From contig SOIM01000059.1 of the NCBI GenBank assembly GCA_004377185.1, forward strand, positions 120,325 to 172,349: 52,025 nt of DNA, read 5' to 3'. Every line of letters begins with the position of its first letter. The first letter of the stretch is position 1. The DNA is from Methanomassiliicoccales archaeon. GTDB lineage: Archaea; Thermoplasmatota; Thermoplasmata; RBG-16-68-12; SOIM01. The translations under genes were made by a program, and so were the position numbers. Positions 9,433-17,061 of this stretch are shown piece by piece. The notes beneath the pieces are model-generated. The model saw nothing but the letters and a program-made list of their open reading frames with translations. It was not told the origin of the DNA and ran no database searches.

Positions 9433-10644
9433 ATGGACGTCGACAGAATCCGGAATGACTTTCCCTGCCTTCAGCAGAGTATCAACGGGAGAGTACCTAT
9501 CTACTTCGACAGTGCGTGCACAACTCTGAGACCTGTCCAGGTCATCGATGCGATGAACGAATACTACACGAAATACCCCTCATGCGGAGGAAGGAGCGTT
9601 CACAAGTTCGGAACCGAGGTCACCATCAGATGCGATGACAGTAGAGACAAGATTCAGAAGTTACTGAACGCGGAGATGCCCGAGGAGATCGTTTTCGTCA
9701 AGAACACCACCGAGGGCATAAATCTCGTCGCCAACAGTCTGGGATTTGAGAAGGGCGATGTCGTTCTGGGAGGGGACAAGGAGCACAATTCCAATCTTGT
9801 TCCGTGGCAGGTTCTTTCTGACAGGATTGGTTCGAAATATGATATGATCGAATCCGATGAGGACGGGTCATTCTCCATGGAGAACATGAAGGAAAAAATG
9901 AGCGACAAGGTCAAGATGGTTAGCATAGCCCAGGTCTCGAATCTGGATGGTTCTACCGTTCCTGCAAAGGACCTGATAGAGGAATCTCATGACCACGGCA
10001 GTCTCGTTCTCTTCGATTCCGCGCAGGCTGTCCCCCACATGAAGATAGATGTCCAAGACCTGGACATAGACTTCCTTTGCTTCTCCCTTCACAAGATGTG
10101 CGGTCCCAGTGGCATGGGCGTTCTTTACGGCAAGTACGATCTGCTCGACAAGCTCGACACATTCCTGGTGGGGGGAAGCTCGGTTGCGGACACTACGTAT
10201 GAAGATTACAAGATACTCAAGCCGCCACAGAAGTTCGAGGCCGGTCTCCAGAATTTCTCTGGCATCATAGGCAGTGGAGCCGCCGTCGACTATTTGATGG
10301 ATATCGGGATGGAGGAAGTCCACGAGCACGAGAAGAAGATGAACACGATCGCCACGAAGGAGCTGTCTTCAATACCTGGTGTGAGAATCTTGGGACCCGA
10401 ACCGGAGAAGAGGGGCGGAATCCTGGCTTTTCTCGTCGATGGAATGGAACCCCACGATGTAGCTATGATCCTGGACGAGGTGGCGAATATCATGATCAGG
10501 AGCGGGATGCACTGCAACAACTCCTGGTTCAATGCTCACGGGATAAACGGATCTTCAAGAGCCTCCTTCTACATCTACAACACCGAGGAAGAAGTTCACA
10601 TTTTCAAAGAGGAACTGGAGAAGATAGTCGGGGAATTCCGTTAG
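9433..10644 (+). CDS. Cysteine desulfurase, SufS/CsdA-like (class V aminotransferase fold)
   Basis: 403 residues from ATG 9433 (MDVDRIRNDFPCL). It is a PLP enzyme that would release sulfur from cysteine as a persulfide for Fe-S clusters or thiolated tRNA. SLHK at 218-221 gives the Schiff-base lysine K221, and GMHC at 358-361 gives the persulfide cysteine C361 in the context RSGMHCNN, corresponding to the RxGHHC motif of SufS. ACTTLRPVQV near the N-terminus matches the family's A(A)T-P-V start. No SufBCD or IscU gene is near, so its acceptor is unknown. Neighbours are a divergent glycosyltransferase and a convergent exporter gene. Confidence 0.92.
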   Translation: MDVDRIRNDFPCLQQSINGRVPIYFDSACTTLRPVQVIDAMNEYYTKYPSCGGRSVHKFGTEVTIRCDDSRDKIQKLLNAEMPEEIVFVKNTTEGINLVANSLGFEKGDVVLGGDKEHNSNLVPWQVLSDRIGSKYDMIESDEDGSFSMENMKEKMSDKVKMVSIAQVSNLDGSTVPAKDLIEESHDHGSLVLFDSAQAVPHMKIDVQDLDIDFLCFSLHKMCGPSGMGVLYGKYDLLDKLDTFLVGGSSVADTTYEDYKILKPPQKFEAGLQNFSGIIGSGAAVDYLMDIGMEEVHEHEKKMNTIATKELSSIPGVRILGPEPEKRGGILAFLVDGMEPHDVAMILDEVANIMIRSGMHCNNSWFNAHGINGSSRASFYIYNTEEEVHIFKEELEKIVGEFR

Positions 10645-10692
10645 TCACGAAACAGAACCGGAATGACACGGAGTCTCCCAGTCAAATTCCAT

Positions 10693-11316
10693 TCAGACCC
10701 CGATCAGGAATATGACTCCTTGAACGAGGAACCAAATGGCAAACACGAGCAAGCAGGTTATTGAGAAGATCATCACGCCAGCGTAAAGTTTGGAGAACCT
10801 TTTCGTTCCCAAATCCAATAGATAGGGGAAGAGTGTTATCCAGAGCACTATTCCAATGAAGAACCCTACTATCACTTGTGGCCCGAATTCATTTATCAAG
10901 GAGAGACCCACGGTGAGCCACCACATTATCTGGTAGGGATTGGTGAGTCCAATAACAAGACCCGAAGTGTAGGACATCTGCATCGTAGCGGAAGCCTTGC
11001 TCTTCAGACTTTCATCCCTCACCTTGAACATCCTTATTGTGAGGAAGGACATGAGAAACAGAATCCCGGCACCGAGCAGAAACAAGACCCCTTTCTGACC
11101 AGTGGTGAGAAGCAACATGCTCCCCAAAGCCAGCGTCAGAACGAGAAATATGGTGTCCGCGGTCATGGCTCCAGAACCGACAAGCATGCCAGCTATTCTG
11201 GATTTTGTCACCGTGTCTCGAGCGATTGTGGCGTTCACAGGACCTGGTGGGGCAGCGATGGATAGTCCAAGAGCTGTTCCAAAGGCAATGGAATAGATTG
11301 CTTCAACCGGGCTCAT
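10693..11316 (-). CDS. LysE/RhtB-family amino acid exporter
   Basis: 207 residues with about six membrane helices. The N-terminal motif APPGPVN near residue 22 and TNPYQIMWW near residue 127 are characteristic of the LysE superfamily, which exports amino acids or related small solutes by proton antiport. The ATG at 11316 is preceded by a strong ribosome binding site (AGGAGG, 8 bases away); a TTG one codon upstream is a poorer choice. The gene stands alone between a desulfurase gene and a Fic gene. Substrate cannot be assigned. Confidence 0.88.
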   Translation of the reverse strand: MSPVEAIYSIAFGTALGLSIAAPPGPVNATIARDTVTKSRIAGMLVGSGAMTADTIFLVLTLALGSMLLLTTGQKGVLFLLGAGILFLMSFLTIRMFKVRDESLKSKASATMQMSYTSGLVIGLTNPYQIMWWLTVGLSLINEFGPQVIVGFFIGIVLWITLFPYLLDLGTKRFSKLYAGVMIFSITCLLVFAIWFLVQGVIFLIGV

Positions 11317-11624
11317 CAAATGGACCTCCTAACCGGAATCACCTCACAGAAATGCGCATGAAGAACAACATAATATTTCCTTCGCACGGACGTGTCGTCA
11401 GCACTTCCCAAAGTCCCTAGAAATCGAAAGGGAAAGTCACAAGAGAGATTTTGACTTCTGTTATGCTGATTTCGAATCACCTGTCGGAAGAACTTCTCAG
11501 AGTATTGAGAGGCTGGTGACTTGGGGATACGCAAAGGACGAGGGTTATGTGATGTATGGAGTTATCGGATTATTGGCTCAATACCATATGGCTTTAAATA
11601 TTGAATATGGAATACCGCACTAAC
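11317..11624. other. 308-base intergenic stretch before Fic gene
   Basis: It holds the ribosome binding site of the LysE-type gene at its left edge and a TATA box (TTTAAATA, 11593-11600) for the Fic gene at its right edge. Open plus-strand frames between about 11390 and 11620 have no convincing start, ribosome site or recognisable motif, so I call nothing coding there. Confidence 0.5.
11593..11600 (+). promoter_or_regulatory. TATA box for Fic gene
   Basis: TTTAAATA centred 28 bases before the ATG at 11625. It selects that ATG as a leaderless start over the in-frame TTG 11601 and ATG 11607, which would lie upstream of transcription. Confidence 0.55.
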
Positions 11625-12542
11625 ATGCGGGAATCTATACTATTGGAACTTCGCCAATCGCTCTTGACCAGGACCCCCTTGCCTGCCCTTCCAGAGTCGG
11701 TCTGGAAGAGAATAGGAGCCCTGAACACATGGGGTACGAACGCCATCGAGGGTAATACGTTGACGTGGCGGGATGTCGAGAGGGTCCTATTGGAACAGCG
11801 TAGCGTGGGGAACCGCCCTATCTCAGATGTGTTAGAGACACTGCAACACGAGGCAGCATTTCGGGGTTTGACCCAACAGCTCGAAGCCCCAATCCGGTTG
11901 CAGATAGTCTTGAAGCTTCACGAGACGGTCTTTCGAGGGATCTATCCCGATGCCGGTCACTGGAGACGAGTGAACGTCCGGATTACTGGCTCAACGCATA
12001 CTCCACCAAGAGCGGAGAAAGTGGTTACGGCCATGGCCTCGTGGGAGGAGGAGTACACCGAGCGCGACCTAAAAGGCGAACCGACGTTCGGGCTGGCGTC
12101 GTGGATGCACCACCGTTTTGAGGCGATTCACCCTTTTACCGATGGCAATGGACGTATTGGCAGGCTTCTCCTCAACTTACACTTTCTCAAACACAGTTGG
12201 CCGCCAGTGCATGTGTTACCGCCCGATAGGAGTCGATATGTGCACGCCCTTGAATCGGGGCACTCGGGGGATCTCAGTGAGTTGGAAGCTTTCCTCAAGA
12301 TCGCTGCGGCCCGTTCTCTTCTGGACTTACTTGACCAGGTCGGGACGCAAGAAGATGAGTTGAAACCTTTTGGGACCCTCAAGGTACGAGGTGACCACTC
12401 CACGAATTATCTGGGGCTTCGTGCGAGTCAGGGAGAGCTGCCCGCTATCAAAATGTCAGGAAAATGGCATTCCAGCGAACGGGGCGTGCGTCTTTACGCT
12501 CAGTTCGTTGGCCGCCGAGGACTGCAGCTCAAGTCCTCTTGA
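11625..12542 (+). CDS. Fic-domain protein (predicted AMP transferase)
   Basis: 305 residues. The Fic core HPFTDGNGRIGR (around residues 169-180) is intact: the catalytic histidine, the metal-binding acidic residue and the two arginines that hold ATP. An N-terminal motif TNAIEG near residue 40 fits the (S/T)xxxE(G/N) inhibitory helix, so this would be a self-inhibited class II Fic enzyme. Such proteins usually AMPylate a protein target on a hydroxyl side chain. Arginine is often encoded by CGN, unlike the AGA/AGG-rich neighbours, which suggests acquisition. The stop codon (12540-12542) falls immediately before the tRNA-derived 46-bp repeat. Target unknown. Confidence 0.92.
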   Translation: MRESILLELRQSLLTRTPLPALPESVWKRIGALNTWGTNAIEGNTLTWRDVERVLLEQRSVGNRPISDVLETLQHEAAFRGLTQQLEAPIRLQIVLKLHETVFRGIYPDAGHWRRVNVRITGSTHTPPRAEKVVTAMASWEEEYTERDLKGEPTFGLASWMHHRFEAIHPFTDGNGRIGRLLLNLHFLKHSWPPVHVLPPDRSRYVHALESGHSGDLSELEAFLKIAAARSLLDLLDQVGTQEDELKPFGTLKVRGDHSTNYLGLRASQGELPAIKMSGKWHSSERGVRLYAQFVGRRGLQLKSS

Positions 12543-12543
12543 C

Positions 12544-12589
12544 AAGCCACCGGAGAGATTTGAACTCCCGACCTGCTGATTACAAGTCA
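12544..12589. repeat. 46-bp copy of tRNA-Thr 3' half (putative att site)
   Basis: Identical over 46 bases to 13628-13673, the 3' half of the tRNA-Thr gene from the anticodon stem-loop to its end plus two bases. The rest of a tRNA is absent here. Such partial copies are left when an element integrates at a tRNA 3' end. The distance between the copies is 1084 bp. Confidence 0.85.
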
Positions 12590-12701
12590 AAGGGTTAAAG
12601 GGTGCTGGCTCACCTCGAAAAAAAGTCTTTCAAGTAGATGTAGTACCAGAAGTTCATGCTTGGAAAAAGCTAAAGAGGGTTACATGAGTTGCATCTAGCT
12701 A

Positions 12702-13223
12702 ATGTGGGCAGAAGGCGACACCTTCACGATTGATGAAAGGACTCAATGCGAAGAACTTCTCACCAACGTGAGGAAGACGCATCGTGCTACGGTACGGAAG
12801 GTAGATGGGGGATGGGTAGTTACAATTGGTCGTGAGAAGACCTACACTATGCGGTTTCTATCCGCAGAAGACGTCATCGAAATGAACAGAGTCATCGTGG
12901 AAGAGAGTGGAGAGTCATTTTCTGTCATGTTTCGGGCGAATTTGGACTACATCGTCTTCCGCCACGGGAGAAAGATAGGTCCGAGTAACCCTTTCTATAG
13001 GGGAGCCATTCTCCTGCATGGACTGGCGACGACCCATGTGTTCGTTGAGGGGAACAAGAGAACGGCGATTACTGCATGTGACACCTTCCTGCGTGATCAC
13101 TGCTACAAGATTCAGGTCAGTGCGGACCAGTTGGTCCAGTTTACTCTAGAAGTGAGCAGAGACTCGCTGCCGATTGAAGAAGTCTATCTTTGGCTTTTGA
13201 AGCACACACGAAAGATTAAATAG
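12702..13223 (+). CDS. Doc-like Fic/DOC-fold protein with N-terminal extension
   Basis: 173 residues. From about residue 52 it resembles Doc toxins (LSAEDVIEMNRV, LLHGLATTHVFVEGNKRTAI). The core HVFVEGNKRT keeps the His, Gly-Asn, Lys and Arg of the H-x-F-x-D/E-(A/G)-N-K-R pattern. Doc phosphorylates elongation factor Tu in bacteria; other relatives AMPylate proteins. The first 50 residues precede the Doc-like core, contain a short beta pattern (ATVRKVDGGWVVTIG), and are longer than in typical Doc (about 126 residues). No Phd-type antitoxin precedes it; a 43-codon basic ORF follows by 19 bases. The gene lies between the two tRNA-Thr repeats and is probably mobile cargo. Confidence 0.82.
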   Translation: MWAEGDTFTIDERTQCEELLTNVRKTHRATVRKVDGGWVVTIGREKTYTMRFLSAEDVIEMNRVIVEESGESFSVMFRANLDYIVFRHGRKIGPSNPFYRGAILLHGLATTHVFVEGNKRTAITACDTFLRDHCYKIQVSADQLVQFTLEVSRDSLPIEEVYLWLLKHTRKIK

Positions 13224-13242
13224 ACACAGACCAATAATTGAA

Positions 13243-13374
13243 ATGGAGAGCACTATGGCAAGAAAGCGTTCAAGACACGTCCGAAAAACGAAGCTCACTC
13301 GGGGACTGGTATCTCATTTCAACGCCAGCCGAAGGGAGAACGCAAAGGCACTCAAAGAACTAAGAAAGTATTAG
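13243..13374 (+). CDS. Small basic protein, possible partner of Doc-like protein
   Basis: 43 residues, 14 of them Arg or Lys (MESTMARKRSRHVRKTKL...), from ATG 13243, or ATG 13255 four codons later. It begins 19 bases after the Doc-like stop in the same direction inside the tRNA-bracketed segment. No family is recognised. Position and size would fit an antitoxin or a DNA-binding accessory protein of the element, but no ribosome binding site is obvious, so it may not be translated. Confidence 0.4.
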   Translation: MESTMARKRSRHVRKTKLTRGLVSHFNASRRENAKALKELRKY

Positions 13375-13627
13375 AGACTACGCTAGCCATAAATCGCCAT
13401 CATACACATATTGGGGGGGATTTTTGAAGGTGATTCCCCATAGAGGAAATGCCTATCCCGGGGGCCACGAGAGTATTCGAGTTCTGACTGGATTTTCATA
13501 GTGAGCTTATTCTTTTGGCTGATTGGTCCTTCACATCATCGGAAATCGACTCCGTTTCTTTCACGTTCAACCAAGTCCGAAAAAGAGTATATCATAGTTT
13601 GACCAGAATGGAAATAACCAGATATGG

Positions 13628-13673
13628 AAGCCACCGGAGAGATTTGAACTCCCGACCTGCTGATTACAAGTCA
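13628..13673. repeat. 46-bp repeat inside tRNA-Thr gene (putative att site)
   Basis: Second copy of the repeat at 12544-12589, here forming the 3' half of the intact tRNA-Thr gene. The element would lie on the 3' side of the tRNA, as is usual for tRNA-targeted integration. Confidence 0.85.
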
Positions 13674-13701
13674 GCCGCTCTACCAACTAAGCTACGGTGG
13701 C
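13630..13701 (-). tRNA. tRNA-Thr (anticodon TGT)
   Basis: 72 bases on the minus strand. GCCACCG pairs with CGGTGGC as acceptor stem. The anticodon stem GCTGA/TCAGC closes the loop CTTGTAA, anticodon TGT, reading ACA threonine codons. The T-arm GGGAGTTCAAATCTCTC-type loop is intact. CCA is not encoded. A TATA-like TTTTTATAG at about 13742-13750 on the same strand could be its promoter. Confidence 0.95.
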
Positions 13702-13779
13702 ATCATCTCAACAGAAGCAGAAACTATCATATTCAGAACGCTATAAAAATCTATGGGAATCGGGCGACCCAGACTGGAT

Positions 13780-13802
13780 AACCTTAAAAGTTAAATAAGG
13801 TT
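13780..13802. promoter_or_regulatory. Inverted repeat around a TATA-like element
   Basis: AACCTTA and TAAGGTT form a perfect 7-base inverted repeat with a 9-base spacer, and TTAAATAAG lies at its right arm. It sits 170 bases before the SAP/zinc-ribbon gene and could be an operator-promoter for it. No regulator can be named. Confidence 0.35.
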
Positions 13803-13970
13803 AAGGCTATTGACTGAAAGCACCTCGATAACTGGCCTATGATTGGGACATTCGAAGCACATCAGGAGGACGAAATAAGAGTTGGTTCTAGAAGGGACAT
13901 GTGCACTCGTTTGAATGAACAAAGGCCGAATTTCGTGAGAAGCTGGACATCCCTCAGGAGGCGAACGTGA

Positions 13971-15521
13971 ATGGAGGAAGAATCTTCTATAACAAAGAAA
14001 GACGTCAGAAGGGCGAAAAAATCACAACTAATCGAAATGTGCGAAGCCCGCGGTCTCGATACTTCCGGAACAAAGGCAGACCTCAAGAAGCGCCTGCTTG
14101 CCGACGTAACTGGTGAGCCCTCTCCAGAAGAAGAACCCATTGAGGAGGAGATGGAGGAGGAAGTCGAGGAAGAAGTGCCCGAAGAGGAACCTGAAAAGAT
14201 GCCTCCAAAGGAAGAGGTTCCGCCCGAGGAAGAGGAGATTCCAACAGAAGCCGAGGCGCTTCCCGAGGAGGAGTTAGAGGAAGAAGAAATCCCCGAGGAA
14301 GAGCCTGAGGAAGAGGTTCCGGAAGAAGAAAAGCCACCGGAAGAGGAGGAGAAACCACCAGAGAAGGAAGAGGTCCCAGCTGAGGCCGAGGCACCTCCCG
14401 AAGAGAAGGTGGAAGAAGAGGTTCCAGAAGAGGAGCCTGAAGAGGCTGAGGAAGAGGTCCCTGAAGAAAAGGAGCCAGAGGTGGAAGAGAAAGAGGTTGA
14501 AGAAGAAATCAAGCCACCAGAAGAAGAAGTTGAAGAGGAAGCTCCACCACCGGAAGAGGAGGTTAAGGCCCCACCAGTCACCAAAGAGGTACCTCCCCCG
14601 GAAAAGAAGCCACCTGAGGAAGTTGAGCGCCCTTGTCCCACCTGCGGAAAACCGCTCGAGCGGATTGAGAAATACGATCGATTGTACTGTTTTGATTGCA
14701 AGAGCTATGCTCCCAAAGAAGTAGCCAAACCTCCACTGAAAGAGAAAGTCGCGGTTCCTCCACCACCCATAGAAGAAGAAATGCCCTGTCCCACGTGCAA
14801 GAGACCTCTCAAGTTCATAGAGAAGTACGACAGGTACTACTGTCACAGCTGTGGAACCTACGCTCCAAGAATCGAGGCCAAACCAAAGGCACCTCCCGTG
14901 GAGAAGCAATGCAGCACTTGCGCCTGTCCTCTCAGGTTCATCGCTCAATACAAACGGTGGTACTGTGACGATTGCAGGGCTTACGAAGGGGTCGAGAGAG
15001 TAAAGCCAAAGCCGGCCGTACCAGCCCCTCCGCCCGCGGTAAAGAGATGCACTACCTGCGGCTCTAACATGAAGTTCATTCCGAAGTACAACCGATACTA
15101 CTGCTACACCTGCCGTGCTTACAAGCCCGTCACTGCACCTCCGAGGAAGATTACAGTGGCAGTCAGGCCCAAGGCAAGGGTCGCGCCCGCCGCTGTTGCG
15201 GCTCCAGTCGTGGCAAGGAAAGACAAGGTCGCCATGGTGGGATTCTATTTGATTCTCATCGCCGCGCTCCTTTTCATCGTCTCAATGATGCTCAGTTTGG
15301 CAGTCGGAGCTGGGGCTATGGATCCAGTCTACTTGGTGGACAATGGTTCATTTCGTTTGACCGTCTGGGGTGAATTACTCTTTCAATTTGACACCGGTTT
15401 GGGAGTAGCGACACACTTCAACATCCTTCTGTTCCTCGCATTCCTATTTGGAATATTCGGAATCCTGGCTGTCATCCTCGCCTTTGCGAAGAGGGTACCC
15501 AAGACTGAAGAGAAGAAGTAG
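13971..15521 (+). CDS. SAP-domain, acidic-linker, four-zinc-ribbon membrane protein
   Basis: 516 residues with an unusual order of parts. Residues 15-44 form a SAP motif (KKSQLIEMCEARGLDTSGTK), known elsewhere as a DNA-binding helix pair. Residues 46-215 are an extreme Glu/Pro tract with repeated EEEVPEEEP-type units. Four zinc ribbons follow, starting at C222, C273, C314 and C360, each CxxC, then a basic/aromatic KYDRYYC-type strand, then xxC. Two membrane helices lie near 420-447 and 483-504, and the end is short and basic. The ATG has an AGGAGG site 9 bases upstream. It is followed at 39 bases by RaSEA. The layout would put DNA- and metal-binding parts in the cytoplasm on a membrane anchor. 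No function is known to me. Confidence 0.85.
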   Translation: MEEESSITKKDVRRAKKSQLIEMCEARGLDTSGTKADLKKRLLADVTGEPSPEEEPIEEEMEEEVEEEVPEEEPEKMPPKEEVPPEEEEIPTEAEALPEEELEEEEIPEEEPEEEVPEEEKPPEEEEKPPEKEEVPAEAEAPPEEKVEEEVPEEEPEEAEEEVPEEKEPEVEEKEVEEEIKPPEEEVEEEAPPPEEEVKAPPVTKEVPPPEKKPPEEVERPCPTCGKPLERIEKYDRLYCFDCKSYAPKEVAKPPLKEKVAVPPPPIEEEMPCPTCKRPLKFIEKYDRYYCHSCGTYAPRIEAKPKAPPVEKQCSTCACPLRFIAQYKRWYCDDCRAYEGVERVKPKPAVPAPPPAVKRCTTCGSNMKFIPKYNRYYCYTCRAYKPVTAPPRKITVAVRPKARVAPAAVAAPVVARKDKVAMVGFYLILIAALLFIVSMMLSLAVGAGAMDPVYLVDNGSFRLTVWGELLFQFDTGLGVATHFNILLFLAFLFGIFGILAVILAFAKRVPKTEEKK

Positions 15522-15560
15522 ACGGCGACCTTTTCCCTTTCACTCTGTTGAGAGATTTCT

Positions 15561-16577
15561 ATGAAGGGACTGGAGGATTACATCCCAAAGAGAAAGATAT
15601 CCAAAAGGGGAGGTGTGAGCGAGTACGTCTCTTGTTGGACGGAGAAGGATGCCCTGAACGGAAAGGTCGTTGATGCGTTGGTGGTCATTCTAAGAACTGC
15701 TGGATGTTCTTGGGCAAGGGAAAATGGTTGCACAATGTGTGGGTACTTCAACGACTGCAATCCGAACGTCAAGGGGAAGGACCTGGTTTCTCAAATGAAG
15801 AAAGCGTTGGAGAGGCCGCAAGGACAGAAAATCCTCAAGATATTCACGTCCGGGAGCTTCCTGGACGAGATAGAAGTTCCTGCCGATGTCAGAAGGGAAA
15901 TCTTATCAATGGCGTCCGAGAGATTCGAGCAGGTCGTATTTGAAACGAGGCCGGAATACGTCAATGATGAAACGCTCGGAGACTGCCTCTCCCATTTCGA
16001 GAAGGTGCAGGTTGCTCTGGGGTTGGAATCGACCAACAACCTATTGCTGACGAATTCCATCAACAAGGGATTCCTGTTCGAGGACTACCAAAAGGCTGCA
16101 AGAACTGTGAAGGAATCGGGGGCTGCTCTCAAGACCTACTTGTTAATCAAACCCCCATTCTTGACGGAAAACGAGGCCATCGCCGATTCTGTGAATTCCG
16201 CGAAGAGGATCCAGAAGATCACTGACGTTGTTTCCTTTAACCCGGTGAACGTCCAGAAAGGGACATTGGTGGAGAGGCTTTGGAGAAGGGGTGAATATCG
16301 GCCTCCCTGGCTCTGGTCGGTTGTGAAAGTCCTCGATGACTGCAAGAATCTCAGTCCAAGAATTGTTTCCTTCCCATCGGGCGGAGGCAAGAAAAGAGGA
16401 GCCCACAACTGCTTCCAGTGTGGCGGAGAATTCCTAAAGGCGATTGAGGACTTCTCGCTGGGGCTGAGAGAGGACTTTGATGACCTGCGCTGCGACTGCA
16501 GGGAACGGTGGCTCGACGTCCTTGACCTTCAGGGATTCACCCAGAGCTCAATTGATATGGAGAGATATTACAAGTGA
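15561..16577 (+). CDS. raSEA: Archaeosine biosynthesis radical SAM protein RaSEA
   Basis: 338 residues. Cysteines C49, C57 and C60 (CSWARENGCTMCGY) form the spaced C-x7-C-x2-C site of this radical SAM family rather than the standard CxxxCxxC. Known role: with ArcS it completes the conversion of preQ0-modified G15 in tRNA to archaeosine, acting on the lysine adduct. A GGGKKRGAHNCFQCGGEF stretch and further cysteines (CDC) lie at the C-terminus, as is usual for the family. No arcS or tgtA gene is in the window. It follows the SAP/zinc-ribbon gene by 39 bases, perhaps in one transcript. Confidence 0.88.
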   Translation: MKGLEDYIPKRKISKRGGVSEYVSCWTEKDALNGKVVDALVVILRTAGCSWARENGCTMCGYFNDCNPNVKGKDLVSQMKKALERPQGQKILKIFTSGSFLDEIEVPADVRREILSMASERFEQVVFETRPEYVNDETLGDCLSHFEKVQVALGLESTNNLLLTNSINKGFLFEDYQKAARTVKESGAALKTYLLIKPPFLTENEAIADSVNSAKRIQKITDVVSFNPVNVQKGTLVERLWRRGEYRPPWLWSVVKVLDDCKNLSPRIVSFPSGGGKKRGAHNCFQCGGEFLKAIEDFSLGLREDFDDLRCDCRERWLDVLDLQGFTQSSIDMERYYK

Positions 16578-16610
16578 AAGTATTTAGGTCAGAAAAGAGT
16601 TGGTAATCCG

Positions 16611-16931
16611 ATGCAAGCGTTCAACATAAAGAGAGGACACTACGAAACAATCGAAGGAGATAGGCTGAAGGAACTCATGAGGGACTTCTTCGTAGAAGCT
16701 GAAGAGGTTGAAGGAAAGATAAGGACATCCTTTGGTGCGCTTCAAGAACTGGTCGTTTGGACGGACGGAAAGGTGTTGTTCGTGGACACTGAGATGCGGA
16801 AAGGCGTTGATGATGCAACTGCACTGAAGACCATCAGGGCTTACAATGACTTCATGGAGAAGGCCACTGGCTTCACCTCAAAGCAGAGAAAGGCCAAATC
16901 AAAGAAAAAGGCAAAGAAAGGCAAGTCCTAA
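16611..16931 (+). CDS. Small DUF5611-like protein
   Basis: 106 residues: a compact alpha/beta body (MQAFNIKRGHYETIEGD..., SFGALQELVVW, KVLFVDTEM) followed by a Lys-rich tail (SKKKAKKGKS) that could bind nucleic acid. It resembles archaeal proteins I recall as DUF5611, with no known function; that family link is from memory and moderate. It follows RaSEA by 33 bases on the same strand. Confidence 0.75.
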   Translation: MQAFNIKRGHYETIEGDRLKELMRDFFVEAEEVEGKIRTSFGALQELVVWTDGKVLFVDTEMRKGVDDATALKTIRAYNDFMEKATGFTSKQRKAKSKKKAKKGKS

Positions 16932-17061
16932 TCAGCACTCAAGATCCTCATCATCGCCTTTGAAGGCTCAGCAAGAGTCCGTTCATCACTTGGTTCCAGA
17001 ATTGATTGGTCACTATTAAAGCTGTCTGAGTCAATTTCCTTCAAAAACCGATATGAGAACA

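Noticed and set aside
11390-11620. Open plus-strand frame upstream of Fic, possibly a gene remnant
   Set aside because: No start, ribosome site or family similarity could be seen; it ends within the Fic promoter.
12370-12579. ORF ending in a PPERFELPTC sequence
   Set aside because: That end is a translation of the tRNA-Thr fragment and the rest lies in another frame of the Fic gene.
13515-13781. 88-codon plus-strand ORF over the tRNA-Thr gene
   Set aside because: It runs through the antisense of the tRNA and is a common false call.
14120-14600. Tandem DNA repeat or CRISPR-like array
   Set aside because: The repetition is irregular Glu/Pro codon reuse with no fixed unit or spacers; no CRISPR array was seen anywhere in the window.
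14083-14948. Long Ser-rich and Phe/Leu-rich minus-strand frames opposite the SAP/zinc-ribbon gene
   Set aside because: They are mirror images of the Glu/Pro codon repeats (GAA, GAG, CCA) of the real gene and have no start signals or family motifs.
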